Below, in pieces: positions 23,800 through 36,257 of a DNA stretch of 64,000 nucleotides. Origin of the DNA: Portulaca oleracea (taxonomy: Eukaryota; Streptophyta; Magnoliopsida; Caryophyllales; Portulacaceae); assembly GCA_029582165.1 (NCBI GenBank), contig CM055870.1, positions 6,691,832-6,755,831 of the forward strand, in the 5' to 3' direction. Below the pieces are notes generated by a model. The model was not told where the DNA came from. It saw only the letters and a list, made by a program, of their open reading frames with translations, and did no database searches. Both the position numbers and the translations under genes were made by a program. Within the stretch, counting starts at the first letter, position 1; each line of letters begins with the position of its first letter.

Positions 23800-24910
23800 C
23801 GTTGGTTATAAATGATCAACATGCTATATTAGCGTTAAGATTTATAGTTCTGCATGCTTCTCCCTCTTCTTTATCATTTATAGGCTCATATGATTCTTCC
23901 GAGTTACATGTAACACTTAGTCCTCTATCACAATTGGTTTTGCGTTGTTGATCACAATTTTCCTTATCTTTTCTTTGAGCACCTTTCTTGGCAAGTTTAG
24001 CCATGCACATTGCTTGTTTAACAGCTCGTCATTTTATTTTCAACACTGCCTTTTCCCTTTTCTTTCTCCTTTGTTTTGCTTTAGCACCTTCATGGATAGA
24101 ATCCTCAAAACCAAGAGGATATTAAAGTTTGAGCTAACAGACAATATAAGTCACTCCCCATACTAATTAATGCATGGATTGACATAATGGATTGACATTG
24201 GATTGCAATATCCTATTGTGTTCTTGGGCAAGGAATTGAGTACCGATACATCGAGGAGTTGGAATACTTTTAGCAACCATGGAATGACTCAAACTAGCAA
24301 CAAGTGGATAAATGGTCCTATTAGAATCCATAGATTCAATAGAGCCACTATTGGGGCCCATTAATAGGAGGATTAAGATCAGTGTGTATACTGTAGGTTT
24401 ACAGAGTTATCTACAACAATTTCAACGGAGTCATCGATAGCATCCTGACAATATTACAAGATTTGGGGTTGACATTATGCCCAATCTTAGGAATCCATTT
24501 CCACCCTTATAAATTATCCTCGAGGATGGTTTTGACCTTGGTTTCTTGCTAAATTTTTCCCGAGAAGCATCTAATACAAATCCCTTGATGTGTGCACCAT
24601 TAAGAGAAAGAATAACATTCGGGCACGCTTGTGTAATTTACATTGTAGCGAACGAAGCCAAAACTGATTTCTTCCAAATATACCGGGGATATAAACATTA
24701 ACAATGATGTCAAAACTTCTAAAATGATTTTGCAGTGCAGACGCAATGGTACCCCCAGGGAAGGTTGTCAACAAACACCGAAAAGGAGGTCGAGTCACCC
24801 CCTACATACACCAACCGCCTTGGAAGCAATCGAATTAGGGGTATTTTTGTGTCTTTTTGTAAGGTGTAACCATAACTTTTATATGACAATTGTGTATGTA
24901 TCAATGTACT
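23800..24910 (-). pseudogene. Degraded LINE ORF1-like gene with RRM
   Basis: Read on the minus strand from about 24910, pieces of one protein lie in shifting frames: VFVDNLPWG, then FDIIVNVYIPGIFGR, then FGFVRYNV (RNP1-like), then NGAHIKGFVLDASREKFSKK and further low-complexity pieces down to 23800. The order is that of an RNA-recognition motif followed by a basic tail, as in ORF1 of plant L1-type LINEs and SC35-like retroelement proteins. At least two frameshifts and several stops break it. No reverse transcriptase is present next to it. It is a dead fragment. Confidence 0.6.
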
Positions 24911-26213
24911 ATAAAAGTGAATGCATTGCCATTTTTATTTATGGTGAAGTTCTTTTCTCTAGTGTTTGGCTATACTTTTGGGAATAGAACCTTATATATA
25001 AGGCTATTATAAATTCTCCCATTTAAAGGTGACTTAATTATTCATTATTCTACATTTCACCTAATGAATATCGTCTTCTCATGAGTAAATAAAAACAACC
25101 CTGAGGCCACTTAATAAATACTATTACAAATGTCCATTATAGAGCGCTTGCCATAGTGGCAACCTTCTCACCCTTCTATCGATCTCCTCCCTCCAGGATT
25201 TAATTCCTGAGGGAACGTAACATTTCTATTTACTAGGATGCGGGAGTATGTTCAATGGAAAGTGTAAGCTCTATATAAGGCGTTGACATCTCCTATTACC
25301 GTCCGTTATGAAGCCGTTAAATTAGTGTACCCTTAAAATAGGGGACGCGATTTGCCAGACTATTACCTCTTATATAAAAAAAATTAACTATTACAAAAGA
25401 AGAACAACTTCGAAGCGAAGAAACTAATTAAAGACAAAATGGATGGCCAGGCGTACATTATTGCAATTAATTTAAGCATATTACATTGACATCATGAATA
25501 TGCTAAAGGTTACCGACAATTAGTAGGTGAAGGTCAACAATAGTCTTCCAATGTTGATACCATTAGGCATTAGTCATAAAATGGAACTACAATTTTTCAT
25601 AACCTCTTTTCTTATTAAAGTTCTTCAGTAATTGGTAGCCAAAAAAGGCGGCAATTTGAGCTTCAAGTGTTCAACCTACTTTTATTCTTTAGATTTTGCG
25701 TATCTTTGCTTTGGATAAAATCAATGACAAAAATATCATATCGATGTGTGTAAGGATTCAATTTGGTCTGGTGGTATGATTTTCGCTTTGGATGTGAGAC
25801 CTCGTCACATTGATTCTCGAAATGTCGCTTCATCTAGATATCAAAAAATTTATGGATATATATACACAAAATACACCAACGATAGAGATTGATGGAGCTA
25901 CAACTATACCCAAACAAGGCAGCAGTTGTCCTCATCTCATGATGATTTGGGTGGGTATATATGTATCGATCCCACACTTCATTTTATATTCTTTTCAATA
26001 AGATTATTCCCCGGAAAGGGGAGCAAATTTAGACGGGTATGTATTTGCCACAAATTTCATTTTATGTATGTAATGATGGATAAATTATTAATAAATAAAT
26101 ATGTACTTCCTTATAAAATAAATAAATTCAAAATGACAATTTAATATGAAAAATGCGTTAGTTTCCCCCTTCTCCTAATTAGCAAATGACCCAAACTGGA
26201 TCAAAAATTCAAA
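24911..26213. other. Intergenic, no gene recognised
   Basis: AT-rich sequence with short open frames only. No terminal repeats or domains could be recognised. Confidence 0.4.
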
Positions 26214-26216
26214 TAA

Positions 26217-26482
26217 GTCCCTTTTCTTTTTTGTGGTTGGCAAACTGCGGTGCCACAACCTACCGCAGTTTGACACAACCCACCACAAAATATCATTCTA
26301 CCACAATTCACCACAACCCACCACAAATTACTTTTTCACAATTACCAATACAATATTTATATATATACAAAAAAACTCATCACAACATACCAATAACCTG
26401 CCACAATTACACTACAACCCATCACAATTTTACTATACCATACCGCGCGATACTACAGAATACCGCATAAAAGAACAGGGCC
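26217..26482. mobile_element. CCRCAA-family MITE, copy 1
   Basis: The right end ATAAAAGAACAGGGCC and a diverged left end GTCCCTTTTCTTTTTTGTGG are imperfect inverted partners, flanked by TAA on both sides (26214-26216, 26483-26485). The interior is filled with CCACAACC, CCACAATT and TACCGC words. TAA duplications suggest a PIF/Harbinger-type element. Confidence 0.7.
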
Positions 26483-26485
26483 TAA

Positions 26486-27966
26486 GAGAAAGGATTAAAA
26501 TTTCCCATAAGGGATTCAGACTTGATTGGTGTCTCACTTCAAGTTGATATGCTGGGCCATATATGTTGACAAGAGGGTAAAGATTTGGAGTTTGAGTATA
26601 TCACATCATATATTGGCATATTGCTCATAGCAATAGCATAGCCTTTTTTTTTTATAGGTTAAAGACTAGCTAAGCTAAGTAGCTAAATCTATATAGTTCT
26701 CTTCTCGTGATGGATGGTTATTTTCCATTATTTAATAAAGAGAAAGAAAACAACGGCGGAGTTAATATAGAAGCAAGTCATAGTGTCATACACACTAGCT
26801 AGCTCCAAATTCAATCCAAGGTCTTGAAAGAGATCACTCAATCCCTCATGCATATACATATGCATGCATGCATGGCTCCAAATTATATTTAGCTTTTGAA
26901 AAAGCTAATTGTTTTGACTTTAGACCCACACACTCATTTTTGTTTTTAAAAATTACAATAAAGTGTGAATTTTGCAAAAAGAATAGAGTAAAGAATTTAC
27001 AAGTCTCTCAAATAATGATATAAGATTGAAATTGAATAATGAACAATTTGGATGGAAAGGGGAAAAAATATTGTAGCTAGTAATTACGAGATTTTTTTTT
27101 TTTTATAGTTGGTTATCATATCAAACTATGCATATATTGTTCTATCCTCCCTTACAAACATTATGAGCTAGCTAGCTAGGCTCAGTTTCACTCATACTTA
27201 GACTTGTCAATTCGGACAGATGGGTTAAATACAGGTTGGACGTAGATCAGATTTTGGTAAATAGGTGTCAAATGTATTTCAAATTTGGGTAAATATGTGA
27301 TATATTTCGATTTTAGGTCAACCTAATGATGAGTTAAATGCATGTTTAAAAAAAAAAAAAAAAAACAGGGTCATAGTAGGATTACCATTTACCTATATAT
27401 TTGATTAGGAGCCAAGTTATGGAAAGATAAGGTGAAAAAAGGTGTATGGTTAAAGAGTAAATCCTTTTTATCTTTAAATTCTTTCTTTTTTTCCCTAGGG
27501 GAGGGCAATTATATGATGGCAATATAAAGAAGAGAAAAAATAGTGAAGATTTTGGAAGTACATGGGACATTAGCTAGAAGTTTGGGGCCACATATATCTA
27601 TTACTCCCTACCCATTAGTCGTTTGGATTTAGAAAGCAATCTCAACGTTAACCTCAAACTTGCTTCCATTTCCATCTTTCTATCTTAAACACCTCACATG
27701 CACATAAACACCTCAATGTTATCATACCATGTGCCACATTACTTCCTCTTGCTTTTCACTTTCAATCTTTTTATCATGTGCGTCTTCTGGGCAGGCTATT
27801 TGCATGTCCAGCCTTAATCTTCGTCGAATCGTCGCACATTTGCATGAGTTACTAGAATTTCAACCATTTTGAATAGGGTTCAATACAATATCCATCTTTT
27901 CTTAATCAAGCAAGTTAGCTTTGATTTTTTTTTTTTAATTCAGGTAAAGGAAGATTACAAAGGAAC
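26486..27966. other. Intergenic, no gene recognised
   Basis: AT-rich with two poly-A or poly-T tracts and no coding support. Several GCTAGCTAG and TGCATGCATG simple repeats are present. Confidence 0.4.
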
Positions 27967-28510
27967 TTAGGAAACCCTTTCCTCAAGGCGTCTTCCTAAG
28001 TTATCATGAAGCAAAATAAAAGAAAACTCAGTTGACGGGCTAAGACTCCAAACATCTAGGTTTTGAGTGGAGTGCCCCTTTTTTGCTAACCAGTCTGCCG
28101 TCATATTGACTTCTCTAAAAATATGTTTAACCGAGACATCTTCAAACATTTGTAAATACATCTTAATATCTCTAATAGTCATATCAATCTGCTACGGCAC
28201 TTTGAACACGCTATTGATTGTCTGAACAAGAACCAAGTTGTTACTTTCAATCTGAACTTTCTTGCAACCTGCTTGAAGAGCCTGCTCAACCCCTACTTTG
28301 AGAGCTAGGACTTCTGCAAGTAAAATAGGTTCCGAGTGGAGTTTGAAGGATCCAGCACGGATGAATCTACCCATATATCATGTATGATGAACCTAACTGT
28401 TGCTCCATGTTGAGTAACTGAGCCATCACAGTTGAGTTTAACCCACCCGGGATGAGGACGATCCCAAGCAATATGCACCGTGTTTATGATTTTCTGGAGA
28501 TAATTTACAT
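27967..28510 (-). pseudogene. RNase H domain relic of a non-LTR retroelement
   Basis: On the minus strand: WVKLNCDGSVTQHGATVRFI, a small frameshift, then MGRFIRAGSFKLHSEPILLA, EVLALKVGVEQALQAGCKKV, QIESNNLVLVQTIN, an in-frame stop at 28194-28192, and MTIRDIKMYLQMFEDVSV ending in VNMTADWLAKKGH. This is the plant RVT_3/RNase H-like fold found at the 3' end of many LINE polyproteins and in some host-like genes. The catalytic Asp and Glu are visible, but the third acidic position reads ESNN instead of the usual ES/TD. The stop and frameshift show it is inactive. Confidence 0.75.
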
Positions 28511-28575
28511 AATTGATGAAGTGAGCTATTTCAATTCATTCTCTTTTTATGATTTTCTGGAGATAATTTACATAA
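28483..28575. repeat. 30-bp direct repeat, 63-bp period
   Basis: TTTATGATTTTCTGGAGATA followed by ATTTACATAA occurs identically at 28483-28512 and 28546-28575. It overlaps the 5' edge of the RNase H relic and is a recent local duplication. Confidence 0.9.
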
Positions 28576-29186
28576 ATATGGATCGAAAGTTCTAGATCAA
28601 ACGTTTAATTATCAAACTATACATGCATGGGACACCTACTGTTGTTACATGTTGCATAGTGAATTATACCCTGTATTATGGAGGATTTAGGTATATTCTT
28701 ATCAACCGGTAAATGTTTGTAATAGATTGATAGACTTGGGCATATATATTAATGAATTTTGTAATAATAATGATAAATTTTACAATAAATATGGATGGTT
28801 CTTCGTTTAATTAAATTTAAATCCTTGATCTGTGGAAAAAGAAAATTATTTTCTTTTTTTTTGTGCAGATTATTTTCTTTTTATATAGTTAAGATAGACA
28901 CTAAAGTCAATTACCTCTTATTCGAGTGGCGAGAGATCTTCCTCTATCCCTACCTCCCATGGTTTGAAGGGACATCCTGCCTTACCATTTCGGCCGGTAT
29001 ATAATAATTTCCACATTTTAAGTACATCTCATTTATCATTGTTCTATTTATTTGTGTACTGCAGCGTTTGTTTGATTAAATTAATGAAAATTGGCATTCT
29101 CATAGTTAAGAAGAAAAACTTCAGGCAACTGCAAGAAGCACAATTCAAAATTATGCGATGCACCTGCCGCTAATTTCAATGGTTTA

Positions 29187-29366
29187 GGCCCCGCTCTTTT
29201 ATATAATAATTGCAGTAAAGTAGAGGAGAAAAGTGAGGAGAGAGAGAAAAATGAAAAGATATATAGATAATTATTGTGGTGTGATATGGTGAAGTGTGAT
29301 GAAAAATTAAAGATTGCGATGTCGTGTGGTATCACCCCGCAATCTACCACATAAAAAAACAGGGTC
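29187..29366. mobile_element. CCRCAA-family MITE, copy 2 (180 bp)
   Basis: Left end GGCCCCGCTCTTTTATATAA; right end ATAAAAAAACAGGGTC preceded by CCGCAATCTACCAC. It is flanked by TTA on the left and TAA on the right. This is the shortest clean copy here. Confidence 0.7.
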
Positions 29367-29730
29367 TAAGAGGAGCAGAATAAAATTGTACAATGAAAAA
29401 TACGAATAAAATTATAGCGAGTATAAACGGCTTTTAATATAAACAAAATTAAACAATTTTAGCCATGACCTAAAACCAAAGACTTCTGAGAATTGAATGA
29501 GATTCAGAATAGATCCAATTCAACGAACAATACTTTTGGTTAGAACTTAAAGTATAGTCAACCTTTCCTTTTCTCCCTCCAAAAACACAAAAAACGTTGC
29601 ACACAAAAAAGAGAACTTTACTATAGCAGAAAGAAGGCATGCAAATAGTTCATGCATAGCACCTAAAAAAATAAAAGAAAAAAACAAGAGGCTACAAAAC
29701 TATATCTATTTGGAATAATTCAGTGGTCGA

Positions 29731-30502
29731 TAACTATGAGAATCATTACAATTAAAATGAATTTCGTCCGTTTATATGTTAAATTTTATCTTGATCTTTC
29801 ATTTTTTTTAATTTGACATAAAATTATAAAATATATTTTTATAATTACAAATTTATTTAAAAAAATTAAGACTATCTTTACTCTAAATTTTAGCTTAATA
29901 AACAAATATATCTTGAAAAATATTTCGTTTATGAATTTTTCTAAATTAAATTATAATTAAAAAAATATTTTTTATAATTTTTTGTTTAATGAAAAACAAA
30001 AAGTCATGATAAAACTTGACACATATACAAATAAAAGTTATTTTACTTGTGATGGTTGTCATGGTTGACAACCACTATAATTATAACATCCTTCTACTTT
30101 ATGATCCTATTAGCTTTATGAATGTACTTATAGTGGTTGTCAACCATGACAACGACGGTGAGTAAAATAAATCTTATTCAAACATGTGTTAAGTTTTATC
30201 TTGAAAGTTCGTTTTTTTATTTAACAAATTAAAAATTGTAAAATTTAATCTAAAATTTTTAGTTTGTTTGAAAAAAATTAAAAATTAAAAATTTTTCAAA
30301 ATATACTTGTTTACTATGGTAACACTTAGAGCTAAGATATTTAATTTTTAAAATTTTTTGTAAAAACTATTTAATTAAAAATATATATTTTATAATGTTA
30401 TACTAAATAAAAAAATGAATGATAAATATAAAAGTTGAAAAATATATGGACGAAATTTGTCTTCATTGTGATGTTTAACAATCACTATAAGTGTTATCCT
30501 AG
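29731..30502. repeat. Large AT-rich palindrome (~770 bp)
   Basis: The two halves are inverted copies about a centre near 30104. The inner arms, 30038-30080 and 30128-30170, match at about 38 of 43 positions (TGTCATGGTTGACAACCACT on the left). Outer arms share AAATTTCGTCC at about 29762 and its reverse complement GGACGAAATTT near 30450. No open frame. It is most likely a foldback transposon; the exact ends and target duplication are unclear. Confidence 0.75.
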
Positions 30503-31490
30503 CTTTATTATCCATATGATATGAATTTGCATTGTTTATATATAGACAATATAGTTTACTATAATTAATATATTTAGAATGTACGTACTTGATTAGTCAG
30601 GTCCCAGTTGGATGGAATCCCTTTCTTATTACAATCGTTATATCATATATGGTACACCAGTACTTGTATTATAGTTTTTAACAATTCATCAATATTAATT
30701 ATAAAATTCATCATAAATATTTTAATATTATTATAAAATTCATCAATACTTTTTAAAGTTATCAAATATTTAGAAACCACATAAAAAAATGATATACTTA
30801 AATGCATGTATGTGGTGTATCTAGAGGTAGGTACACCACAGTCGACTTAATTATTTACGCTTCCTATCCTTCCTTCTTCTTTTTTATTTTTTTTTATTTT
30901 TGCTTTATTTATTTCCTCCTCTCCTCCTCCTCCAATTAATCTTGGTTCTACTTGTTTAAATTATCTCCTACTTGTGAAGCATCTAGCCCCTTGTAAATTG
31001 ACAAAGCTGGTTTCAGTTTGGGATTGGAGTTGGTTGTTGTGAAAGTCGAACACCCAGCTAGAGAGCCATTTCTTCAATTCAGAGTCACCTTCTTCTTTGC
31101 TGTTTAGGGGTGAAGTTTAGGGGGAGTTCATTTGTACTGTTGTTAGAATCAAGATTCTAACTTAGATTCATGGGGTAATTAGGATTGGAATTAACCCATG
31201 TAGGATCGTGGATCGTAATGTAAATAATAGAATCGCATCGAGGATTTTTGATCATATATAAAATCTTAGGATCGCGCGTAGATCAAGATCGAGATTTTAA
31301 TATTTATGATTGTATGATGAATTAGAAGGAGTGGGTAGGGTTTAGTTTATGAAGAAGAGATGAATGACTACATCTGAATATCCTCAAACCCAACATTAGT
31401 GAGACTACAATTGCAAGTTGAGTCAATCCTAAGATAACCAATATAACTAAAGACTCATGAACACATCATGTGCCTGCGCACATACACATG
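30503..31490. other. Intergenic, no gene recognised
   Basis: AT-rich with a CT-rich stretch near 30870-30940. GATCG-rich words at 31200-31300 are unexplained. Confidence 0.35.
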
Positions 31491-32292
31491 TGTGAGAGAA
31501 AATATATAGCAAGGTAACAGCGGAAGCGAATAATAGAATTGAATTGAGATGACGGGAATTACGACAAAATTCAGGAACAAACAAAATAAGAGCGATAAAA
31601 GAACACAACCACAAGGTTTACGTGGGAAGCCGAAGAACTCTGAGAAAAACTGACGGACGGCGACAGCCAGAAAACAGTCCACTATGAGAAAGGAGGAGTA
31701 TAATAAGATCACTATCACAGGGTGTGATGCGATCCACAACAAAGGAGATTACAACACGAATGTCTATCCCTCACAACTCTCAATCTTTCTCTCTCGGGAT
31801 ACAATTGGGATCGAAAATATTGGTGAGACCTTTTTCCCTCTCAATATTTTCTCCCTCTCTGACTCTCTATAACTCGATCATTGTTCGCCGTACTCGACGA
31901 CGCCATGCGCCGCACGCCGCCGTGTTTATAGTGGAGATACATGTGTATTAATTATACTAATAGAGAAGAAAGGAAACTAGGTTAAAAACAATAACCTAAG
32001 ACAACCCTAGTCGCTAGCTGTCGAGCTTCATGAGCGGCGGCCCAACAACGCTGATGAAGATCGGCCCTAGCGCTGGCAGCGCCTAAGAGAGCGCTGGTAG
32101 CGCCTACAATATCGCAGCCGCTGTGTTGGACGCTGCCAGTGTTCAAATGGAGGGAGTAGCGCCTCAAGCCCCCGACTTCGCAACACAAGGCGCTGGTAGC
32201 GCCTGCTTCCCGATGCCGATTTTTCTCTCGTTTTCCTCTTATTCTCTAGTTCTGGACCCCACCGAGGATTCAATGGGCCACAAAACCCAACA
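31491..32292 (-). mobile_element. Solo LTR, 802 bp
   Basis: The element begins TGTGAGAG and ends CCCAACA on the plus strand, i.e. TGTTGGG to CTCTCACA on the minus strand, with the 5-bp duplication ACATG on both sides (31486-31490, 32293-32297). It has no gag-pol. On the minus strand ACTATAAACAC is a plausible LTR TATA box. It contains short GCGCTGGTAGCGCC words. TG...CA ends plus a 5-bp duplication indicate unequal recombination of a full LTR retrotransposon. Open frames here are not genes. Confidence 0.8.
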
Positions 32293-32408
32293 ACATGTAA
32301 TTACAAGTTAAGTCATGCCATGCATGTATACTTGTTATGGATGTACAATTTTATACTTACTCCTTAATCGACCCGTGAAACTTACAAATATTTGTCCCTA
32401 TTATAAAA

Positions 32409-32450
32409 GTATAGTGGGTGGAGTTGCTCGTATAGTGGGTGGAGTTGCTC
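32409..32450. repeat. 21-bp perfect tandem duplication
   Basis: The unit GTATAGTGGGTGGAGTTGCT plus C occurs twice without spacer. Confidence 0.95.
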
Positions 32451-32492
32451 CCCCAACACACACGTATATACATATATATATTATTCAGAATA

Positions 32493-32765
32493 CTCCCTCC
32501 TTTTCAAATTATATGTCACTTTGAACACAATTTAAAATATCAAAAAAACTTCTCATATGTATTAATTTAAGTGCATTGAAAATGTGAAAATGGTAAATAA
32601 AAAAAGAAAAAGGTGATTAAAAAAGAAAAATGAAAGAAAAAGATGTAATTAATAAATTTAATTTGATAAATTAGTAATTAATGTGTTATTGGAAATATAA
32701 AGTGACAGGTATTATGGGTAAAAAGAAAATTAGTTAACGTCACAGATAATATGAAAAGGAGGTAG
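32493..32765. mobile_element. Stowaway-like MITE (GTGACA subfamily)
   Basis: Ends CTCCCTCCTTTTCAAATTAT and inverted partner ending AAAAGGAGGTAG, TA on both sides. GTCAC/GTGACA words lie inside both ends. 273 bp. Confidence 0.75.
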
Positions 32766-33265
32766 TATAAAATAATAATTATTAATTAAACTAAAAACTA
32801 CTTTAAAAAGGGGTGGGGGAAATTTGAAATATCTAATGGCCTCTTTAATATCTTATATTTCCAAAAGGAAAAGAAAATATTACAACTGTAAAGAAGATAA
32901 TGTGGTTTTTGTGCTCTAAAATACTTTTCCATTGGCCATGAAAAAAGTGGACGACTATTTACGTACAGAATGCGTGGGAAGAAAAGAAGCATTTTAGGAT
33001 TAGCAGTGATTAAAAGAAATGAAAATAGTGGTTCAAGTTGGAACAACGATAAGTTCGTCTGGTTATATCAATAAATAAATATGCACGATATAAATTTTAG
33101 CATGCATGATAACTTCATTATACGTAAGCAAATTAACTGGTTTATCAATCATTGATCTGAGCAATTCAATATACCCATTTTTTCAGTGCATAAGACATAT
33201 ATGGGTGGGTCTTCAGGCTCGCAAAAAGTATTTTTAGCATTAATTTTTGAGCTAGTTATCTGTAA

Positions 33266-33458
33266 AGGAGCGTTTGGTAGGAATATCAGGGAAGTTCTCG
33301 TAGCCCCCCTAACGGAAATTTTTCCTACGAAAATGGAGAAACCGGTGTGTCATCGTAAAAATTTTCCCAAGGTCAACCAATATCCAAACATGGGAAAAAT
33401 AATTCAACTCAGGAAAATTGACCATTTCCCCGGTGTTATTGACCAACCAAACGCACCC
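33266..33458. mobile_element. Tourist-like MITE
   Basis: Ends AGGAGCGTTTGG and CCAAACGCACCC are inverted partners (10 of 12), with TAA on both sides (33263-33265, 33459-33461). The interior has TTTTCC and GGAAAA words. PIF/Harbinger-type. Confidence 0.75.
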
Positions 33459-34634
33459 TAAATTTTTTTTGAAAGAATTCTGTTTGGGTTGAATAGGGTT
33501 GATGAAACTTTCTGCACTTAAATCACAAGGACGTTAAAACAATAGATATAACTGAATTATATTTCTTTACTGAATTGAATATGAGGTACAGAGAAGATTG
33601 AGGAGATCAGGATACTCGGCAGTAGGCAGTAATAGGACTATGAGGTCCTCAGAACTGCTTACAACGACAGAAACTTCAAGACAGTTTCTGCTAGCTAGAT
33701 GACCTCACCAAGGATCTTGGTGATGATATAACTTACTAAAGATTGAAGCACTCTTTCATTAGTTACACAGATTTGATAACCTCACCAGAAACACTTCTCT
33801 AGTTACAAAACTCATCACTAACACACTAGTGGTTATACTCAGAGTTTTTCTCACTAAAAATTTCAACTTTTCGATTACACTTCCTTGGAATCGTGTTATT
33901 TCATTAGAGAGGATAGACAAGGCTATTTATAATTTGCATTTTCCAGCTTTAACGACTTTGTTTTGTCTTTTTTGTTGGTTGATACTTTTCAATCTTGCCT
34001 TGATTCTCAATCTTTACTTCTTTAGAAGCTTGTGGACTTGCCTTTTGATTCATCATCTTCAAAAGCAAGTATATAAATCAGTATAAAATATCTCAGCGAA
34101 TATTCGGATATGGTAATTAATATATATTCTCGGATACTTCCCTTTAATTTTGTCTTTCAACCAAAAACTGTTGGTGATGCTTGAGGTCCTTAGAGGAAGG
34201 ATCTTGGAGGGTATCAAATGTGTCAGTTATTTCTTCAAATTTAACTATAAATATTTCTAATTATAGAATATTTTACTATCCAAAACTACTATAACTAAAT
34301 TTACTAAGTGTATTGCTGTATATAACACTATCATAAATATAATGCAATAATGTTTAATGAAACGTTGTGTAAGAAATTATTGGTTAAAGTAAAGAACATT
34401 GAATGCATGAAAAAGTTAATAGTGATTGACTATATATATGGACATAATGGAGCGAATATTTTTCAGGTATTTGATCAAGTGAGTGAGTAGCTAACTTAAG
34501 TGAATGTGAGGAGGAGATGTCAAGTTCAATTAAAGATAATATATAGCAAAGAATTGAGAGAGATTAAGGTAGCTTGTACACAATCACCTCTATATAGATT
34601 AAGTTGTGCTCACGCAAATTCTCTCCTTAGAAAG
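33459..34634. other. Intergenic, possible LTR fragment
   Basis: No gene is seen. The stretch around 33550-34090 has the texture of an LTR (GGCTATTTATAATTTGC TATA-like word near 33922, T-rich downstream) but I cannot define ends, so this is only a suspicion. Confidence 0.3.
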
Positions 34635-35288
34635 TAAGGCCGGCAACGAACCGAGCCGAGCCCGAGCTTGGCATGCTCGAGGCTTGGCTTGTGAGCTACA
34701 TGTCAAGTTTGGCTCGGCTCGCGAACTTGGCTAGCCTGAAAAGTTAGGCTTGCGGCTTGGCTCGCCAAGGCTCGCGAGCCCTCACGAACTTTGACGAGCC
34801 CATATTTATTTATTATTAGTCATTTTGTTGACCTACAAAGTGATAATAAAGAGTAACTCTTAAAATAAAGAATAGTAAAAAAAAAAAAGCACTTATAACA
34901 AAGTCAAATAATGATATAAGATTGAAAATTAATTAATTCAAAATAATAATTATAGGATATATAATAAAGTAATCTGTTAGCGATAATGAAAAAATAATTT
35001 GTGATTGTTGATTTCTTTTCACATAAAATAAATGTATCAAAAGCACAAGTTTCAATTCATGTGAATAAGGTAATTTTATTTTGGAAATTGTCAAACACAA
35101 CATATTTCGTCTAATTTTCCATTTTCACGAGCCTTGCGAGCTTCACGAGTCGAGCTTCCTTGGGCCCAGCTTGGCTTATTTATGTGACAAGCTCGAGCCC
35201 GAGCCGTATTGCGAGCCGAACTTATCACGCTTCCCGCCGAGTTGGCTCGCGAGGGCTCACGAGCCGGCTTGGCTCATTGTCAGCCCTA
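34635..35288. mobile_element. hAT-type element rich in CGAGCC, 654 bp
   Basis: The left end TAAGGCCGGCAACGAACCGA and the right end (inverted) TAGGGCTGACAATGAGCCAA match as terminal repeats, flanked by the exact 8-bp duplication TTAGAAAG (34627-34634, 35289-35296). About 180 bp at each end is dense in CGAGCC and GGCTCG words while the centre is very AT-rich. No transposase frame. Confidence 0.9.
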
Positions 35289-36257
35289 TTAGAAAGTTTA
35301 AGATTGCATGTGGCTCCTCACCTCGAGCCAAATACTTCTAGTTCGTCGTTCTTAGAGCTTAAAAAGTGGTGAGTGAATTTGACTTATTCACTGACTAAAT
35401 TATTATAGGAAAATGATAAATGTCTTCGGCAAAACACATATTAAGTGTCTTTTCATTGTATAAAATCAATATATAATTAAATTGAAAAGAATTACACGAT
35501 TGACTTCCATAACTATAATAAATATATATAAATGGTATAAAATCACACTTTTATCTATATTTTTTAATTAAAATTTACAAAAAAAAACGTTTAAAATATG
35601 CCCAACGAATGAGGTTCATTCGTTAGGATGTCAATTTTAGTTGTTGGAGTAACCAATACATTCCAAGCTTCTTATAATTGATAATTAATAATATTTATTA
35701 AAAAAAATTAGGATTAAAAATGATAATAAACATTACTTTCATAAGGATCGGAGCTTGCCTCAAGACACGTATCATCACATATGTGGTTATGTTTATTTTC
35801 AAGAAATAATCTTAATAACAAAATGTGATTGGGTCTAAGTTATTATTAACATATACTATAATACTAAAATATATAGAATTATATAAGACAAAAGAACAAA
35901 TAATCAAGCGCTAAAAAAGGAACCCATTAGAAAAATAGATTGATCCCGCTTACTCAAATATACATACAAACTCAATTTTTACATTACACATTTACATACT
36001 CCCATAATATCAGAGTATTAATTAATTCATTAAAAACCAAAGATAAAAAAGTATACGTAAATCAGTTGGATTCTCATAATGAAAAAGAACCCACCATATG
36101 TTTCTACTCAAAACTACGTCCCTATCATTCTCACAGTCCTTCGTAATAATTTACACAAAGCTACCTACCGGTACAAAAAAGGGGGAAAAAAAAGCAAAAG
36201 GTGATTAATTAAATAAAAAAGAAGAAAAGAAACTGACCACTGATAAGCTGGAATTAA
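35289..36257. other. Intergenic, no gene recognised
   Basis: AT-rich sequence downstream of the bZIP gene's 3' side; nothing assignable. Confidence 0.35.

Noticed and set aside
26217..26482. Short spaced repeats that could suggest a CRISPR-like array
   Set aside because: The CCACAA words are irregular in spacing and lie between transposon ends in a plant nuclear genome.
31982..32311. Several overlapping open frames in both strands
   Set aside because: All lie in the GC-rich part of the solo LTR at 31491-32292 and show no domain.
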